A DNA stretch of 64,000 bases, taken from positions 5,332,001-5,396,000 of the forward strand of contig JAITYX010000017.1 of NCBI GenBank assembly GCA_021018815.1, written 5' to 3'. How positions within the stretch are numbered: the first letter of the stretch is position 1; each line of letters begins with the position of its first letter. Position numbers and translations under genes: made by a program. Of the stretch, positions 44,041-55,349 are shown piece by piece. Under the pieces are notes generated by a model that made no database searches, was not told the origin of the DNA, and saw only the letters and a list, made by a program, of their open reading frames with translations. This DNA is from Talinum fruticosum (lineage: Eukaryota > Streptophyta > Magnoliopsida > Caryophyllales > Talinaceae).

Positions 44041-46192
44041 TTAGAAGGGCCTTTGCATGAACATGAACATGTCCCCAAGAGGGGACATCTGGGTGGGGGC
44101 GAAGGGGTTGTCGATGGCGGCGGTGGCATCCACGTAATTAAAGGGAAACTCGAGGGCTCTCTCCAGCTCCATGTCGCTCCACTTAGCCTCGCTCTGCACT
44201 TCTCTAAACTCCGACGGCGGCGACACCACATGGTCGGACCCGCTCGACGTTGAGTCACGCGGCGGCGCAACCAAGTCCGACGCCGTGTCGAAGTGCGCGT
44301 ACTCGTTAAATTCCGTCGTGTGGGACACCTGGGCCGCGGGTGGTGGTGTGATTATCTGCGGCTTCTTCTCGTCGTCGGAGGAGAAGAAGGCAGGGTTTGG
44401 TCGGTGCTGTTGTTTCTTGACGGCGCCGTTTTGCCTCTCGACTGTTCCCTTCTTGTTGTATATGCGACACAATACCCAATCGTCCAACTGAAAAAGAAAA
44501 GGAAAAACAAAGGATGAGATCCGGATCAAATCAGATCCGTTGAATTTGTCTAATGATTGACGCCTAACGGTGGTTGTGATGTCAAGCTGTAAAATCATGG
44601 CCGTCAATCTGAATGGTTTGCTAAAGTCACGAGATAAGAAGGAATATTTTCTATTTCTGGAAGGGAAGTAGAAAGTACTCTTTTCTTTTTTGTTTTCCCT
44701 TTTATAATTTAAATGATTTTGATTTGAAATGCCTCCTCAGACCTCACTCATCATATAATTATTCTTTTTCCTCATATGTCAACATATAATTAAATAAATA
44801 AATAAAATTTTTATGGATCTAATTTGTCTCTCTAAAATATATGCTCCTAAAACATTTACAAATTTACAACTTATTCTTAACATATTTATAAAATAGGTGA
44901 TGTTCATATATAAGATGAAATATATTATTATAAAAATATAAATATTAAAAATACAAAATAAAATTAACTAATCACAATGTATATTTTTAGAGTATATTTT
45001 ATTAATAATTAGTGCAACTATACTTTTTATTAGTACTTAAATAATTAGTGCGACTATACTCATAAAAAGTTTTTGGTGACAAAATTTTAAAAACAATATA
45101 AATAATTAGCCTTTGAAAAAAAAAAAAGAAATATTTGATTTTTACACCAACTACAAGGATTTAGAACCTAAAATAATCTAGTGGTAAAATAACTCGTTTT
45201 TCTAAAACAATAATTTGAAATAATCTAGTAATAAGATGATTATTTTTTAAAAAATAAAATTTAATTCTTCTTAAATTATATGCATGTAAAAAACTTAAAA
45301 AAGCTACACAACTATTCAAAACTACTCAATGACAGCTTAGAGCCTCGGAGGTTAAAGCGGTCATTTCAGAATAAAAATAAAAAATATCCGAAGCTAGCAA
45401 ATTTTTACCGTTATGTAATTGGTGGGAATAAATTATTGGGTGTAAATAATTGGTGCGGATGATAATAAATAAATAAATATTTAGAGAAGGACAATTGTTC
45501 CCCTTGTGGGCCTAACGGTGTATACGCGTTTTTCCGTAGAAAAATCGGAAATATCAATGTCTGTCGCTAATCTAATCTAATCTAATTTAAATTTAAAAAA
45601 GGGAAGTGAAATGGCAAAATTACCCTGAGGCTGTTGTTCTTTTTACGGGCTGAACGATCAACGTCGGCGAGGCGATACTCGTGCATAATCCAGTTAGTTT
45701 TCTCTCCTTTGGGAGCTTTTCCGGCGTAGAAGACCAAGGCCTTCTTTATAGCTAACGGTTTGGGGTGTCCGATTGGCTTATCGGCCCCGGTTGCCTTCCA
45801 GTACCCGGACCCGGCTGCCCGGTTCGGCCTTGACCCGTTTGGGTATTTCCTGTCCCTTGGTGAAAAGAAGTACCACTCTTTCTCTCCATACAGAGCCATT
45901 TCTGAATAACAATTCCAACATTTGGTACAGTTAATCTTAAGACATGTTTGATTTCAACTAATTTAAGTCGGGTAATCAGATACAGGTCAATTTACGGGGT
46001 CGACTAGAGCAGGAAAGATCGAAGAGTACCTGGGAGGTCCCAAGGGTCATACTTGTAGAGATCAATCTCAGCAATAATAGGTACAGAAACAGGCTGGGAA
46101 GCACATTTTCTACACAAATAGTGTACCACAAGCTCTTCATCTGTTGGGTGAAACCTGAACCCTGCTGGTAACTGCAAATCAGTAGCTCCCAT
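44041..46192 (-). CDS. NAC032: NAC domain transcription factor, ATAF subgroup (NAC032/ATAF1-like), 3 exons
   Basis: Plant-specific DNA-binding regulator of drought, ABA and senescence responses. Exons on the minus strand: 46192-46030, 45901-45624, 44487-44041; GT-AG introns at the conserved NAC positions; 295 aa (ATAF1 is 289). All five NAC subdomains are intact: [19 protein letters not shown] (about 8-26), [32 protein letters not shown] with [33 protein letters not shown] with MHEYRL, and [14 protein letters not shown]. The [20 protein letters not shown] start is typical of the ATAF group. Residues after ~165 form a Ser/Pro/acidic-rich activation tail ending [10 protein letters not shown]. 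The leader contains CT/CA repeats, and three CACGTG boxes lie upstream. It could equally be named ATAF1; gene order favours NAC032. Confidence 0.92.
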
Positions 46193-46335
46193 TTCTCTCT
46201 CTCACACACACTCTCTCACTATCTCTCTCTCTCTAGAGTACGGAAGAGCTCTGCTTTCTTTCCTCTTGTAGTTCAACCTCTTCCTCTGCTTCTTGGATGA
46301 GAGCTTGAAACTTGCGACGCAAGGGAGAGGAGAGC

Positions 46336-46345
46336 ATATATATAG
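46336..46345 (-). promoter_or_regulatory. TATA box of the NAC gene
   Basis: CTATATATATG on the minus strand, about 145 bp before the ATG at 46192, followed by a CT-rich leader. Confidence 0.55.
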
Positions 46346-46357
46346 GAAATGGAAGGA

Positions 46358-46462
46358 CACGTGTCCAAAGAGGACGGTCACTGGGTTTCTAGAATCCACG
46401 TGAGAGATAAGCCCACAATTTAGAAAAAAGAAAAACTAAATTACAGATTAGCCGGACACGTG
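46358..46462 (-). promoter_or_regulatory. Cluster of three G-box/ABRE motifs
   Basis: CACGTG occurs at 46358-46363 (as ACACGTGTC), 46397-46402 (CCACGTGAG) and 46457-46462 (ACACGTGGC), all within 105 bp and just upstream of the TATA box. ACACGTGGC and ACACGTGTC are classic ABRE cores bound by AREB/ABF bZIP proteins; repeated ABREs usually confer ABA induction. Confidence 0.7.
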
Positions 46463-49400
46463 GCAGACAACAAAGTCGGCTGCGGGCCCTGCAGCAGGAG
46501 GAGGGTGACTCGTATTGTCATCGCTTCCGTCACTAAATTTGGACTCACCCCACTCCGCCCGATCTAACCCTTCCGACTCTTCTTTTACCGTCCAGTTTTC
46601 ATAAATTTCAAAAGCCTTATTGGTTCGGAATTTAAATTCAAATAAAATGATCTAAACTCGTGTCTTATTTAATATTTAAATTAATTTTAAATTAAAAACT
46701 GAGTAGTATAGAGTAAATTTAAATTAAAAATAACTTGATTTAAATTAAATAGAATAATTAATTTTTGGGAGGTCTTAAGTCTGAGGGATTCACAAGATCT
46801 TGAGAGGAGATGGAGGCGTAGAAAATGGTGGGGGTAAGGGAGGCACATGGGAGTGTTGGTGGGGGCGTGAGATCGGACGGCTGTGATGATGTTGTGATCT
46901 GATATTTGATGATTTGGGGAGTCAGAGTTGCAGGTTAGAGTGTTTGGTTTGTGGGTCCCAGTTTGATTGGGCAGACTGTGAGAGTTGTGCTGTATCCACG
47001 TTGAGAAGGAGTCAAAGCGTGGATAGCCAACAGTACTGTTGAATGCCGTGCGTGAAAGTGATCGCCTTTCGGTAAACTTGGTGAAAATACTAAACCACGA
47101 CTTTGTTTAGAGTCCAATTTATACTTACGACTATATCTGGTCCGATCTGACCAGGGTTTGGACACCTAAGATAAAGGGAGAGTTAGCAACAGTAGGTAAA
47201 TAAATTGGGTCGGATCATGGTCAATTCATCCTCATCCATCTAATTAATTGAACTTCAGTTATATAATGTATGTAAGATTTGCTTTGGACTGAGGTAATAT
47301 GTTTACATATTTAATCTGTTGTTTTCTTGCATCACGTAAATATTTCAAGTTAAAGATATCTAAGTTCAAAAGTATACAATATACAACAATCATCGGGTAC
47401 ATAATATTTCAAGTGGTGCTCACAGGGGAAATTTGCATGCTTGAAGTGGTTTTTGTCGCAAGTCAAAGAATTCACTATCAGCAGAAGTGACAAATAAGAT
47501 TGATGGCAAAGAGAGAAGAAGATTGATTGGGAAGAGGAATTTTTCGATGCAGAGGAACATCAGCTTTGTATCTCAATTTCTGTTTAAATTATGAGATTAT
47601 TAAAACTTACTTAGAAGGTAGTATATTTTAGAATAGTTGTAGTGCAGAGTAAAAGAGAATTTGACATAAGCGATGAGTCACAGAGCACACCAGTCTTGGG
47701 TTATACTCTGACCGTACGGTACAGGTTGCTAGAGAGAGACAGATAGAGAGAGAGAGAGAGAGTGGGTCAAGAAATTAGAGTGCACGGAGGCGACTAAATA
47801 TCTTATCTTTGCTCGGGGTAGGCAAGTTGTGCAGTGTATGGAGTTGGATAAGGGCAGACGAAGTTACCAGGAACTAACCCACCTCCATCATCTCTATTAC
47901 CAGACAAACATCCCCCACCACCATCTCCCGCCCCTCTTTTCCTTGCTATTTTACTTTTCTTTCGTTCATTCCCCCATTCCTCCCGTGCGAGTTGGAGCAT
48001 CTACAATATTCCCTTTTACCTAAACGCAAATCTTCTTTTTTTTTTTTTGTTTAAATTACTTTTTATAAATTCAAACTTTTAACATCAGTAAGAGTCGGTA
48101 TGCAAGAGAACTTCATCCAAAAATGTGATCGAGTAAGTTTTCATCATATCTTTCAAGAAGTAATATAAAGTTAATTGGAGGACTCAATTTATATGTAACT
48201 TTTATATGCATCATCGGTATTTACTTTACCACTTTTCTTCTTCGTTCTAATTGATGATAATATATGTATAACATAACTCCTGTACAGATTACCTAATGTA
48301 TTCTTGTACACTTATCTATTATATATGCTTCTTTGGCATTATTATAATCGAGTGAAAAAAGCAAAGTAACAAAGAAAAAGGGGTGTTATTTGGCAGGTTA
48401 GGGAAGGTGGGACGAAATGATAAATGCAGTCAAAGGTGTTTAAAAACAGACAAGTAATAGGACGCCACGTAATGTTTGAATGTAAGGGGGTTACCTCACC
48501 TACTTTCCAAAGGCTATTATGCAGCTGATCTTGTTGATCAAATAATTGTCTTGACATTTCATGGGATTAATATTATGTCTACGAGGCTGCCGCGTGGCAT
48601 TTTTGGAATGTTATGTGACAGCTCTTCATTGGTCACACGCTCTCTCTCTCTCACCTAATCTAAATCTCTCCACTTTTCTAGCTTCATATCTATTAGGTCA
48701 AAATGTGTCATACCTAGCATCTATTTCTACTTCTAAATTCTTGTGGTAGTTTTCATCTCTATCCTAATTGAGATCATATGACTTTATATTGGTTTTGAAA
48801 AGTATCTATTTGCTTGCTTGTCTATCATCTCGCAGTTATAACAACTGTTATTATAATACCGTATTATTTCATCCGAAATACGAAAAGATCGAAAAACTTA
48901 TTAGAAGGTGTTGGTTTGAAATAATATGAATGAACGAATGAAATTACTAGAAATCATGGAGATGTAAGAAATACATGGTGAATATAGAGCGGAGAGAAAT
49001 TAGCACTTTAGAATGCTTGTAGATGAATAAAATTACCGTGATTCATTAAATGAATGATAAGCGAAGAAATATAAGTAAGAGATAGTACACGTGATAATAA
49101 ATAACGTAATTATATGGATAACTACTTGCAGTGCTAGCTCATTCCCATGAAAAGAACTTCGTATCAAACATCAAAATCAATTTTGAATCTAAGAAAATGA
49201 TATATAAAATCGTCTATATATTTTAAAACCTGTTTTTATTTATACTTATTATTCTTTTCAAAATAAAATTAAAAGTCATTATAGCTAGTTATGGGTTAAG
49301 CATTGGAACTGAAAGAAAAATTTATATGAAACTAAATTGTGTCTAAATATTTCTTTGTTATTGACCTTGACTATAGAGATATAGGGTATGACCAAATGAT

Positions 49401-49705
49401 TTGTATTTACAAACAAATAAGAGTACTATTAAGTAATCATACATCCCTCTGGTTGTGAGTTTATTAAACGCACATCTTATAATTCTTTGTTATTGACCTT
49501 GACTCACTCATCATTTTAGATGATGATGAATCTTAGTTTGAAGATGGAGTATTTTGGTGGTATTAATTCTTTGAGAGATGTTAAATTTTATATTAATTAT
49601 GCTTTAATTCAATGTAGCGGTGCACTATTTTATATACACGCTCAACACCACCTATTTTATTAATGTGGATAACACCCATATTTATATTTTTCACAAAGAC
49701 GAGTG
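46463..49705. other. Gene-free region upstream of the NAC gene
   Basis: The first few hundred bases may hold distal NAC promoter. Beyond that only a GA tract near 47745-47762, poly(A)/poly(T) tracts and AT-rich DNA are seen. Confidence 0.6.
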
Positions 49706-49713
49706 CTTATAAA

Positions 49714-50258
49714 TAGGGGTGAATGGTTCCGTATACCCCGTTCCAAAATTGGAAACATGAACCTAAACCTATGTGATCGGTTCTCGAATTTTAGGAACCC
49801 GAATCGGAACCTTTTGACCGTTTCCGAATTTCAGGAAACCTTAACCTAAACCATAGGGTCCAGTTCCGATTACGAGTGTACTATTTCCATACCATTATTG
49901 TTATAATAAAGAAAAAAAAAGTGGGGGTGCTTACTAGGAGTTTTTAATTGATGATTGGGTTGTGTCTCATATTAAAAACTAAAAAGTGAAAATCACCTTG
50001 ATCTTATATTAAAAACTGAAAATTGAAAATGTTAAAAATCTATAACATTGTTAACGATTATGGGTACCCACGGTTCCGAAACCGAACCTCTCTTAACGGT
50101 TCTAAGTTTCGGTTTTAGGGTTTGATTATTTAAACCCGACCTAAATTGTAGGAACCTTAATTAGAAGCTGGTTAGATGATTTTGATTTTAAAACCTTACC
50201 CATTTGATCGCTTCGATCAAATATTAGAGCACCCGACCACCGGACGTGCTCACCCCTA
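49714..50258. mobile_element. hAT-like non-autonomous element
   Basis: Terminal inverted repeats TAGGGGTGA (49714-49722) and TCACCCCTA (50250-50258) bound ~545 bp whose inside is rich in GGTTCCGAA/AACCGGAACC-type text. The flanks CTTATAAA (49706-49713) and CTTAGAGA (50259-50266) agree at 6 of 8 positions, fitting an old 8-bp hAT target duplication. No transposase is encoded. Confidence 0.65.
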
Positions 50259-50266
50259 CTTAGAGA

Positions 50267-52621
50267 TGGCACTAAATGGCCATTATCAAATTGTACGACT
50301 AAACTTGCCTGGGGTGGAGATAAGTTTTCACTTGAATTGCAAGAAGCACCCTTACTTTATGCTGTTTTTTTGGGGAGGATATTCTCACTCATTATGTTGC
50401 TCGTTTTCATCGTTTGGAATAATCTTTTTGTGTGTAACTTGTTCTGATTTGATTTCACTTAATAACGGCTTATCAATCACTTTTTTAAAAAGTTTATATG
50501 GATTCACAAAGAATATCTGTATATTGATAACCTCACCATCTTCTACGAGTATGAGAGAAAAACACAGTATATTTTATTATTTTTTCGAATAAAAGAAGGT
50601 ATAAACATAAGAATGTTAATATAGTATTAGTTAACTCATATGTTTAATAGTAGTCATTTTTAAATTTTTATAAATTAAACATGAACCCTGTTAAAAAAAG
50701 TGAAGGGAACACTTTAATTTTATTTAATTTTGTAGAATATTACAAAAACAATTAGAAATGTGTTGTCACTGGCTCAACCCCCCTGCGTTTGGAGAAGCAT
50801 GCTCGAAGAATGTTCTCGAAATCTGGCCAAAACAAAAGAATAACTTTAAATTTTTTTTAAAAAAACACACTTCGCTTATAACTTGTCCGATATATGGTAA
50901 ATTGGTAATAGATCAAAGAGATTCAGAATAAGCGATAAGGTGATAAATTTTCTATTAAAATTTATTCCCGTAAGAGAAAAGCATGAATTTTAACTCAAAG
51001 TTCAACTGTAATTATTTTAAATATCACTATTAACTTATTATCAATTTTAATTTTATATACTAAATATGAATTAATAATCTGTTAAATTATTCTCATTTTA
51101 AACTTTTACATACTAAAGAAGAATGATAGAAAATTCGTAAACTAATTCTCCCATCCCTCGTAAACGAGCCGCTATAGAAATAGAAGGAGCAAACTGATCG
51201 CTATTTTGAACGTTAATTAATTAATCTAATGTAAATTATAGTTAATAGTCTTATAATCTGCCAGGTTTGGAGCATTGACGTTAATTAATTGAGTAATTAT
51301 GAAGTAATGATGTGGATTAGGAAATGAGATTATTGCCGTGGAATTCCAAACAAATTGGTGGATAAGCTTGCCACGTTGGACGAGTACGTACAACTCTGTT
51401 CCACCAACTGGAATATGCTGCCCACTGGAGAGAGAATATTTGGTATGCCCACTTGAATATTCCTTTTTTTTTTAACTTTCATCATTTAAACATTTAAATC
51501 GTAGCGTAATAATAAGTCGAGTTCAAACGATTTAATACATATATACACTTCTTAAGTTACGGTTCCAAATACGAGTCAAAAAAATTTGTGGTTGTAGAGT
51601 CTATGTCACTTATGCCAATACTAACTAGATTTTATTTGATGAAGGATGAATAACACCGCATATCAAATTGAAAAATAATGACATTTTTTAACGTGCCGGT
51701 AAAATTTTGATCGATAATACTAAAGGAAAATTATGAGATTAAACCGATTAATAAAAACTTCACAAAATTAATTTCAATTAGTCTAGGCTTGAAGCTTCTC
51801 TAGTATTTTTCTTAAGGCACGAAACTCCAATATATATAGCACCAATATAATCATAATACCAAAAAGAAATTGAATTTAACAAGGATTTACAATTTTTTTT
51901 TGTTTGTTTAATTCAATTAAAAATCCATCAAATTAATTAATGATCTTCATGATTATGCGTCCAACGTATGATTTTAGATTGCATGAACTATTATCAATCA
52001 ATGTGTTCCCTTATAATTAAACTAATAAATTAAAAATTCTGTACTAATTTTTTTCGATTGTTGATAAATCAGAAGGCTAATAAGTTCAAAATTATATATT
52101 ATAGTTTTACTATATCTACCATCTACGAATATTTTCATTTATACTGCTATACTATTCCATCCTCCCTCATCTAATATTAAATTTCCACACGCATCAAATC
52201 ATCAAATTCCAAAAAAAAAAAATAAAAAAATCCACTATGAATTATTGTTGTTGTAATCTAATTTGATTCGATAATTATAAAGTTAATGATAAAAATCCAG
52301 GAAGAATTACTTTGCTTGGATTGAAAAAAGTTGATGGTAAAAGTAAAAAGTATTCACCTTTTTTACTTTACAACTTGACTCGTAATTAAATCAATATAAA
52401 TATTGAAGTTTATTGGTTCATCTTTAGCCGCAAAATTTTAAAAGTATTACATATATATATTTATTCCAAAACAGAGGAAATTAACCACGAAGTAAGAAAT
52501 TAGTACATAAGATTAAATTAATTATTTTTTTAGGCTTATGCAAATTGGGCTAATCTAGCTTCTAAACGTCACAGTCATAGGCTATATAATGTACTGATAT
52601 TATGTCTTTACAAAAGAGCTA

Positions 52622-52652
<31 letters not shown>

Positions 52653-54674
52653 AGTACTGATTTAGATTTATCTGATTGTAAAATGAATTATGACTTCTCT
52701 ACACATAAGGTTCTTTTATTTACGGGGTCGGGATGACAATTACGAGTAAAGAAAGGGGAAATATAATTATTAGAAGGATGATAATTAAATTTATAAGCTT
52801 TTAATTCTATGTTATATGTGTTACCTCTCATTGTGGGCATTAAATTTAATATTGATTAAAGGATATAGTAGGAGGTTAAATTCGTCAAACAAAAATACCT
52901 ATACAAGGGGAAGACGACTTAGTAAAGATGTCTTTCGAGTGTGTGTTATTCGACATTGAAGTATTACATATAAAATCGGCTATTTCTATATAAAATTAAG
53001 GTTCATGATAAAAAGTCAAGTCAAGTTTAAGATTATATCCTAAAACAAAATAGACAAAAGTAGTATATTGGACTTACAACATGGTCCTTCCCATCTTAAA
53101 TTTTCGATATAAAAACTCTCCGTTTACGTACTTTCTTTATTTAATAATATTTTTTATTATTGGGTTGTGAGATAATAACAAAGAAACTAAAAATTTATGA
53201 CAAAAATTATTTAAAAGATCCACTTTCCGCATAGTTTCATTAGAAATAAAGAAAAATGAGAGAAAAAAATGTAATTAATAAGAACAAAATTGATAATCTA
53301 GTCATTAGTATATCATTGGAAATTATAAAGTGACATATATTATTAAACGAAAAAGTTATTTAATATTTAAAAATACCAAGAATGAAGTGTTAATTACTAA
53401 AATGTCAATTGAATCCTAAAATGCTTTGAATATTGTTCACAACTTTTCTTTGTCGGGCAAATTTATACTTGGTTAGCATTAAATTACAGCATCTCTAATA
53501 AATATTTGAGGTTAGGCCACTTCCCATCACGAGAAAGCTTATTACAAATCTGCACTATAATACACCTTTAGTGTTTTTTTCTTCTTCTTCTTGGTTCTTT
53601 TGTGCAAGGACAAGTTGGTTTACAAGCAACCTTAAGGAGCCCACAATTTTCCCAAAAGAAGTTCAAGTTGGTTTTAACGTTTATGAAAGCGTTTTTAACC
53701 GCTAATCATTTATAGACGCTAATAATTGCTAATTGTTGGTAAATACTTTTAACCGCCAATCAATATTCATGACTGTTGACAACCGCTAATCATAAATGTT
53801 ATTAACATTAATCATCCGTGATAAACATTAACTACTAATCTTAATTAGTGATAGTGCACTAACCATTAATTATAAACATTGGAAAAAATGTCATTAGAAG
53901 ATTTCGAACTTATTGACTTTATGAGAAAAAGGTGGTGTACATATATGTTTGTAAAGCCTATTTTTTAATTTTTTTGGGGGAATAATTTTTGCGGCTAACA
54001 ATATAAAAAATATTAGTTATAGGCTTTATTTTTGGGGGCTAGCTTCATAATAAAGAGTGAAATTGGGGGCATAATGTGTAGTGTCTAGGAGAAGTGAACC
54101 TAATAAAAAATGTCACGTTTTGGTACTTGCCTGGGCTGTGCATCAGTATCCCTTGTTTTTTCTCACAAGCAGCCAAAAGGAGAAATGAATGGTTTGTTTG
54201 TCTGGGTATAACAAAATTCCTTGGCCGTCAAGCCTCTCTTCTTTCACACACTCTCTACTTTTGCATCTATTCTTGGATCCTATTCCACTAACTCATCACT
54301 TTAAATCTTTTCTAATTGACACTGCATTTGTACTCTTCTCATCCCCATCTCCCTATCTTGCCTATCATCAATTGGCTAGCCCTAATATGATTAAACATTT
54401 AAAAGTTAGTTCTATGTACGAGGTCAAATATGGTTGAAGAAGATATAGCTGTTTAGAGCAGATGAGGTAGATCGTTTTTTTACTTTTTGAAAGTTTTTCG
54501 AAGCGATCATTGGATTTGTATATGATTGTCTCATCTATGATATCTGCTATTCACATATAATTTCTGCTTTCATGGCTATTGAACAATGGTAATTTTTCTC
54601 TTGAAGTGGCGATATCATTTAGGTCGACTTGTGTCTAGGTTTAATTGTACGTGTATGTTTGACTAAATTTCTAA
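50267..54674. other. Gene-free AT-rich region
   Basis: No gene recognised. Includes a (TA)n microsatellite at 52625-52652 and a block of TAAT/CGCTAAT-type degenerate repeats at about 53690-53880 resembling that at 60-220. Confidence 0.6.
52625..52652. repeat. (TA)n microsatellite
   Basis: About 14 uninterrupted TA units. Confidence 0.9.
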
Positions 54675-54896
54675 AAAGAGTTCCTTAATTCAAATGTAAA
54701 GCTAAAAACGGTTTTTAGAGGATCTAGGGATGGAAAAGCTAATGTTATTATTGAAGATGACAATCAAGTTGTGAATAGTGTTGAAAGGAAGGTTTTAGAT
54801 TCATTGGCAAATTTCAAATATCATCCGAGACATTCACACATGGCTAGCACGAGGCATTCAATTCGTTTCAAACATATCAATATGATAACAGATTAA
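54675..54896 (+). pseudogene. Unidentified coding-like fragment
   Basis: An open frame of 73 codons without a good upstream ATG. Its protein composition is not AT-noise: TVFRGSRDGKANVIIEDDNQ followed by VVNSVERKVLDSLANFKYHP. The codons are balanced, unlike neighbouring AT-rich DNA. The family is not recognised. The frame ends where the 180-bp tandem duplication begins, so it may be part of the same degraded gene. Confidence 0.35.
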
Positions 54897-55208
54897 CTAC
54901 TATCAGAATTTGGACATTCTATTACAGTTTTAGTCTTATCAAACATCTGTTTCCCTTATCTTAGGAAAATTCTAGTTAATGATGTTGTTCAACGTAGTAC
55001 TCTGGCAAAAGAAGGCACTTAACAAGGACACTTTATTACAGTTCGTTTCACACATATCAATATGACAACGGATTGACTACTATCAGAATTTGGACACTCT
55101 ATTACAGTTTTAGTCTTATCAAACATTTGTTCTCCTTATCTTAGGTAAATTCTAGTTAATGATGTTGTTCGACGCAGTACTCTGGCAAGAAAAGGTACTT
55201 AACAAGGT
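54863..55208 (+). repeat. Tandem duplication, 180-bp period
   Basis: Copy 1 (54863-55028) and copy 2 (55043-55208) align over ~166 bp with scattered substitutions, sharing CATATCAATATGA, TACTATCAGAATTTGGACA and GTACTCTGGCAA. One frame of copy 1 reads LLSEFGHSITVLVLSNICFP and LVNDVVQRSTLAKEGT; the same frame in copy 2 has a Lys-to-stop change. Confidence 0.85.
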
Positions 55209-55349
55209 TTGATTACCCCATTACCGTTTTAAAAAAGAACGACGAGATGATAAGAAGCTCCAACTTAAGGACTCTTCTTTTGGCTTCTCAAGGAATCGTA
55301 CACCTTATAATTAAGAACACGGTAACCGATTTAACAAATCTTTTTAAAA

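Noticed and set aside
44053..44517. Plus-strand open frames opposite the third NAC exon
   Set aside because: They are antisense shadows of the GC-rich NAC activation region.
44996..45059. Direct repeat of ATAATTAGTGCRACTATACT (two copies ~36 bp apart)
   Set aside because: Too short and too AT-rich to call an element; noted only as a local duplication.
47803..48023. Short frames on both strands near 47.8-48.0 kb
   Set aside because: They come from a low-complexity CT/CCACC-rich tract and overlap each other antisense.
50176..50592. 138-codon plus-strand open frame
   Set aside because: It starts inside the right end of the hAT-like element and runs into AT-rich DNA. The protein is Phe/Ser/Leu-rich with no motif and no splice or promoter context.
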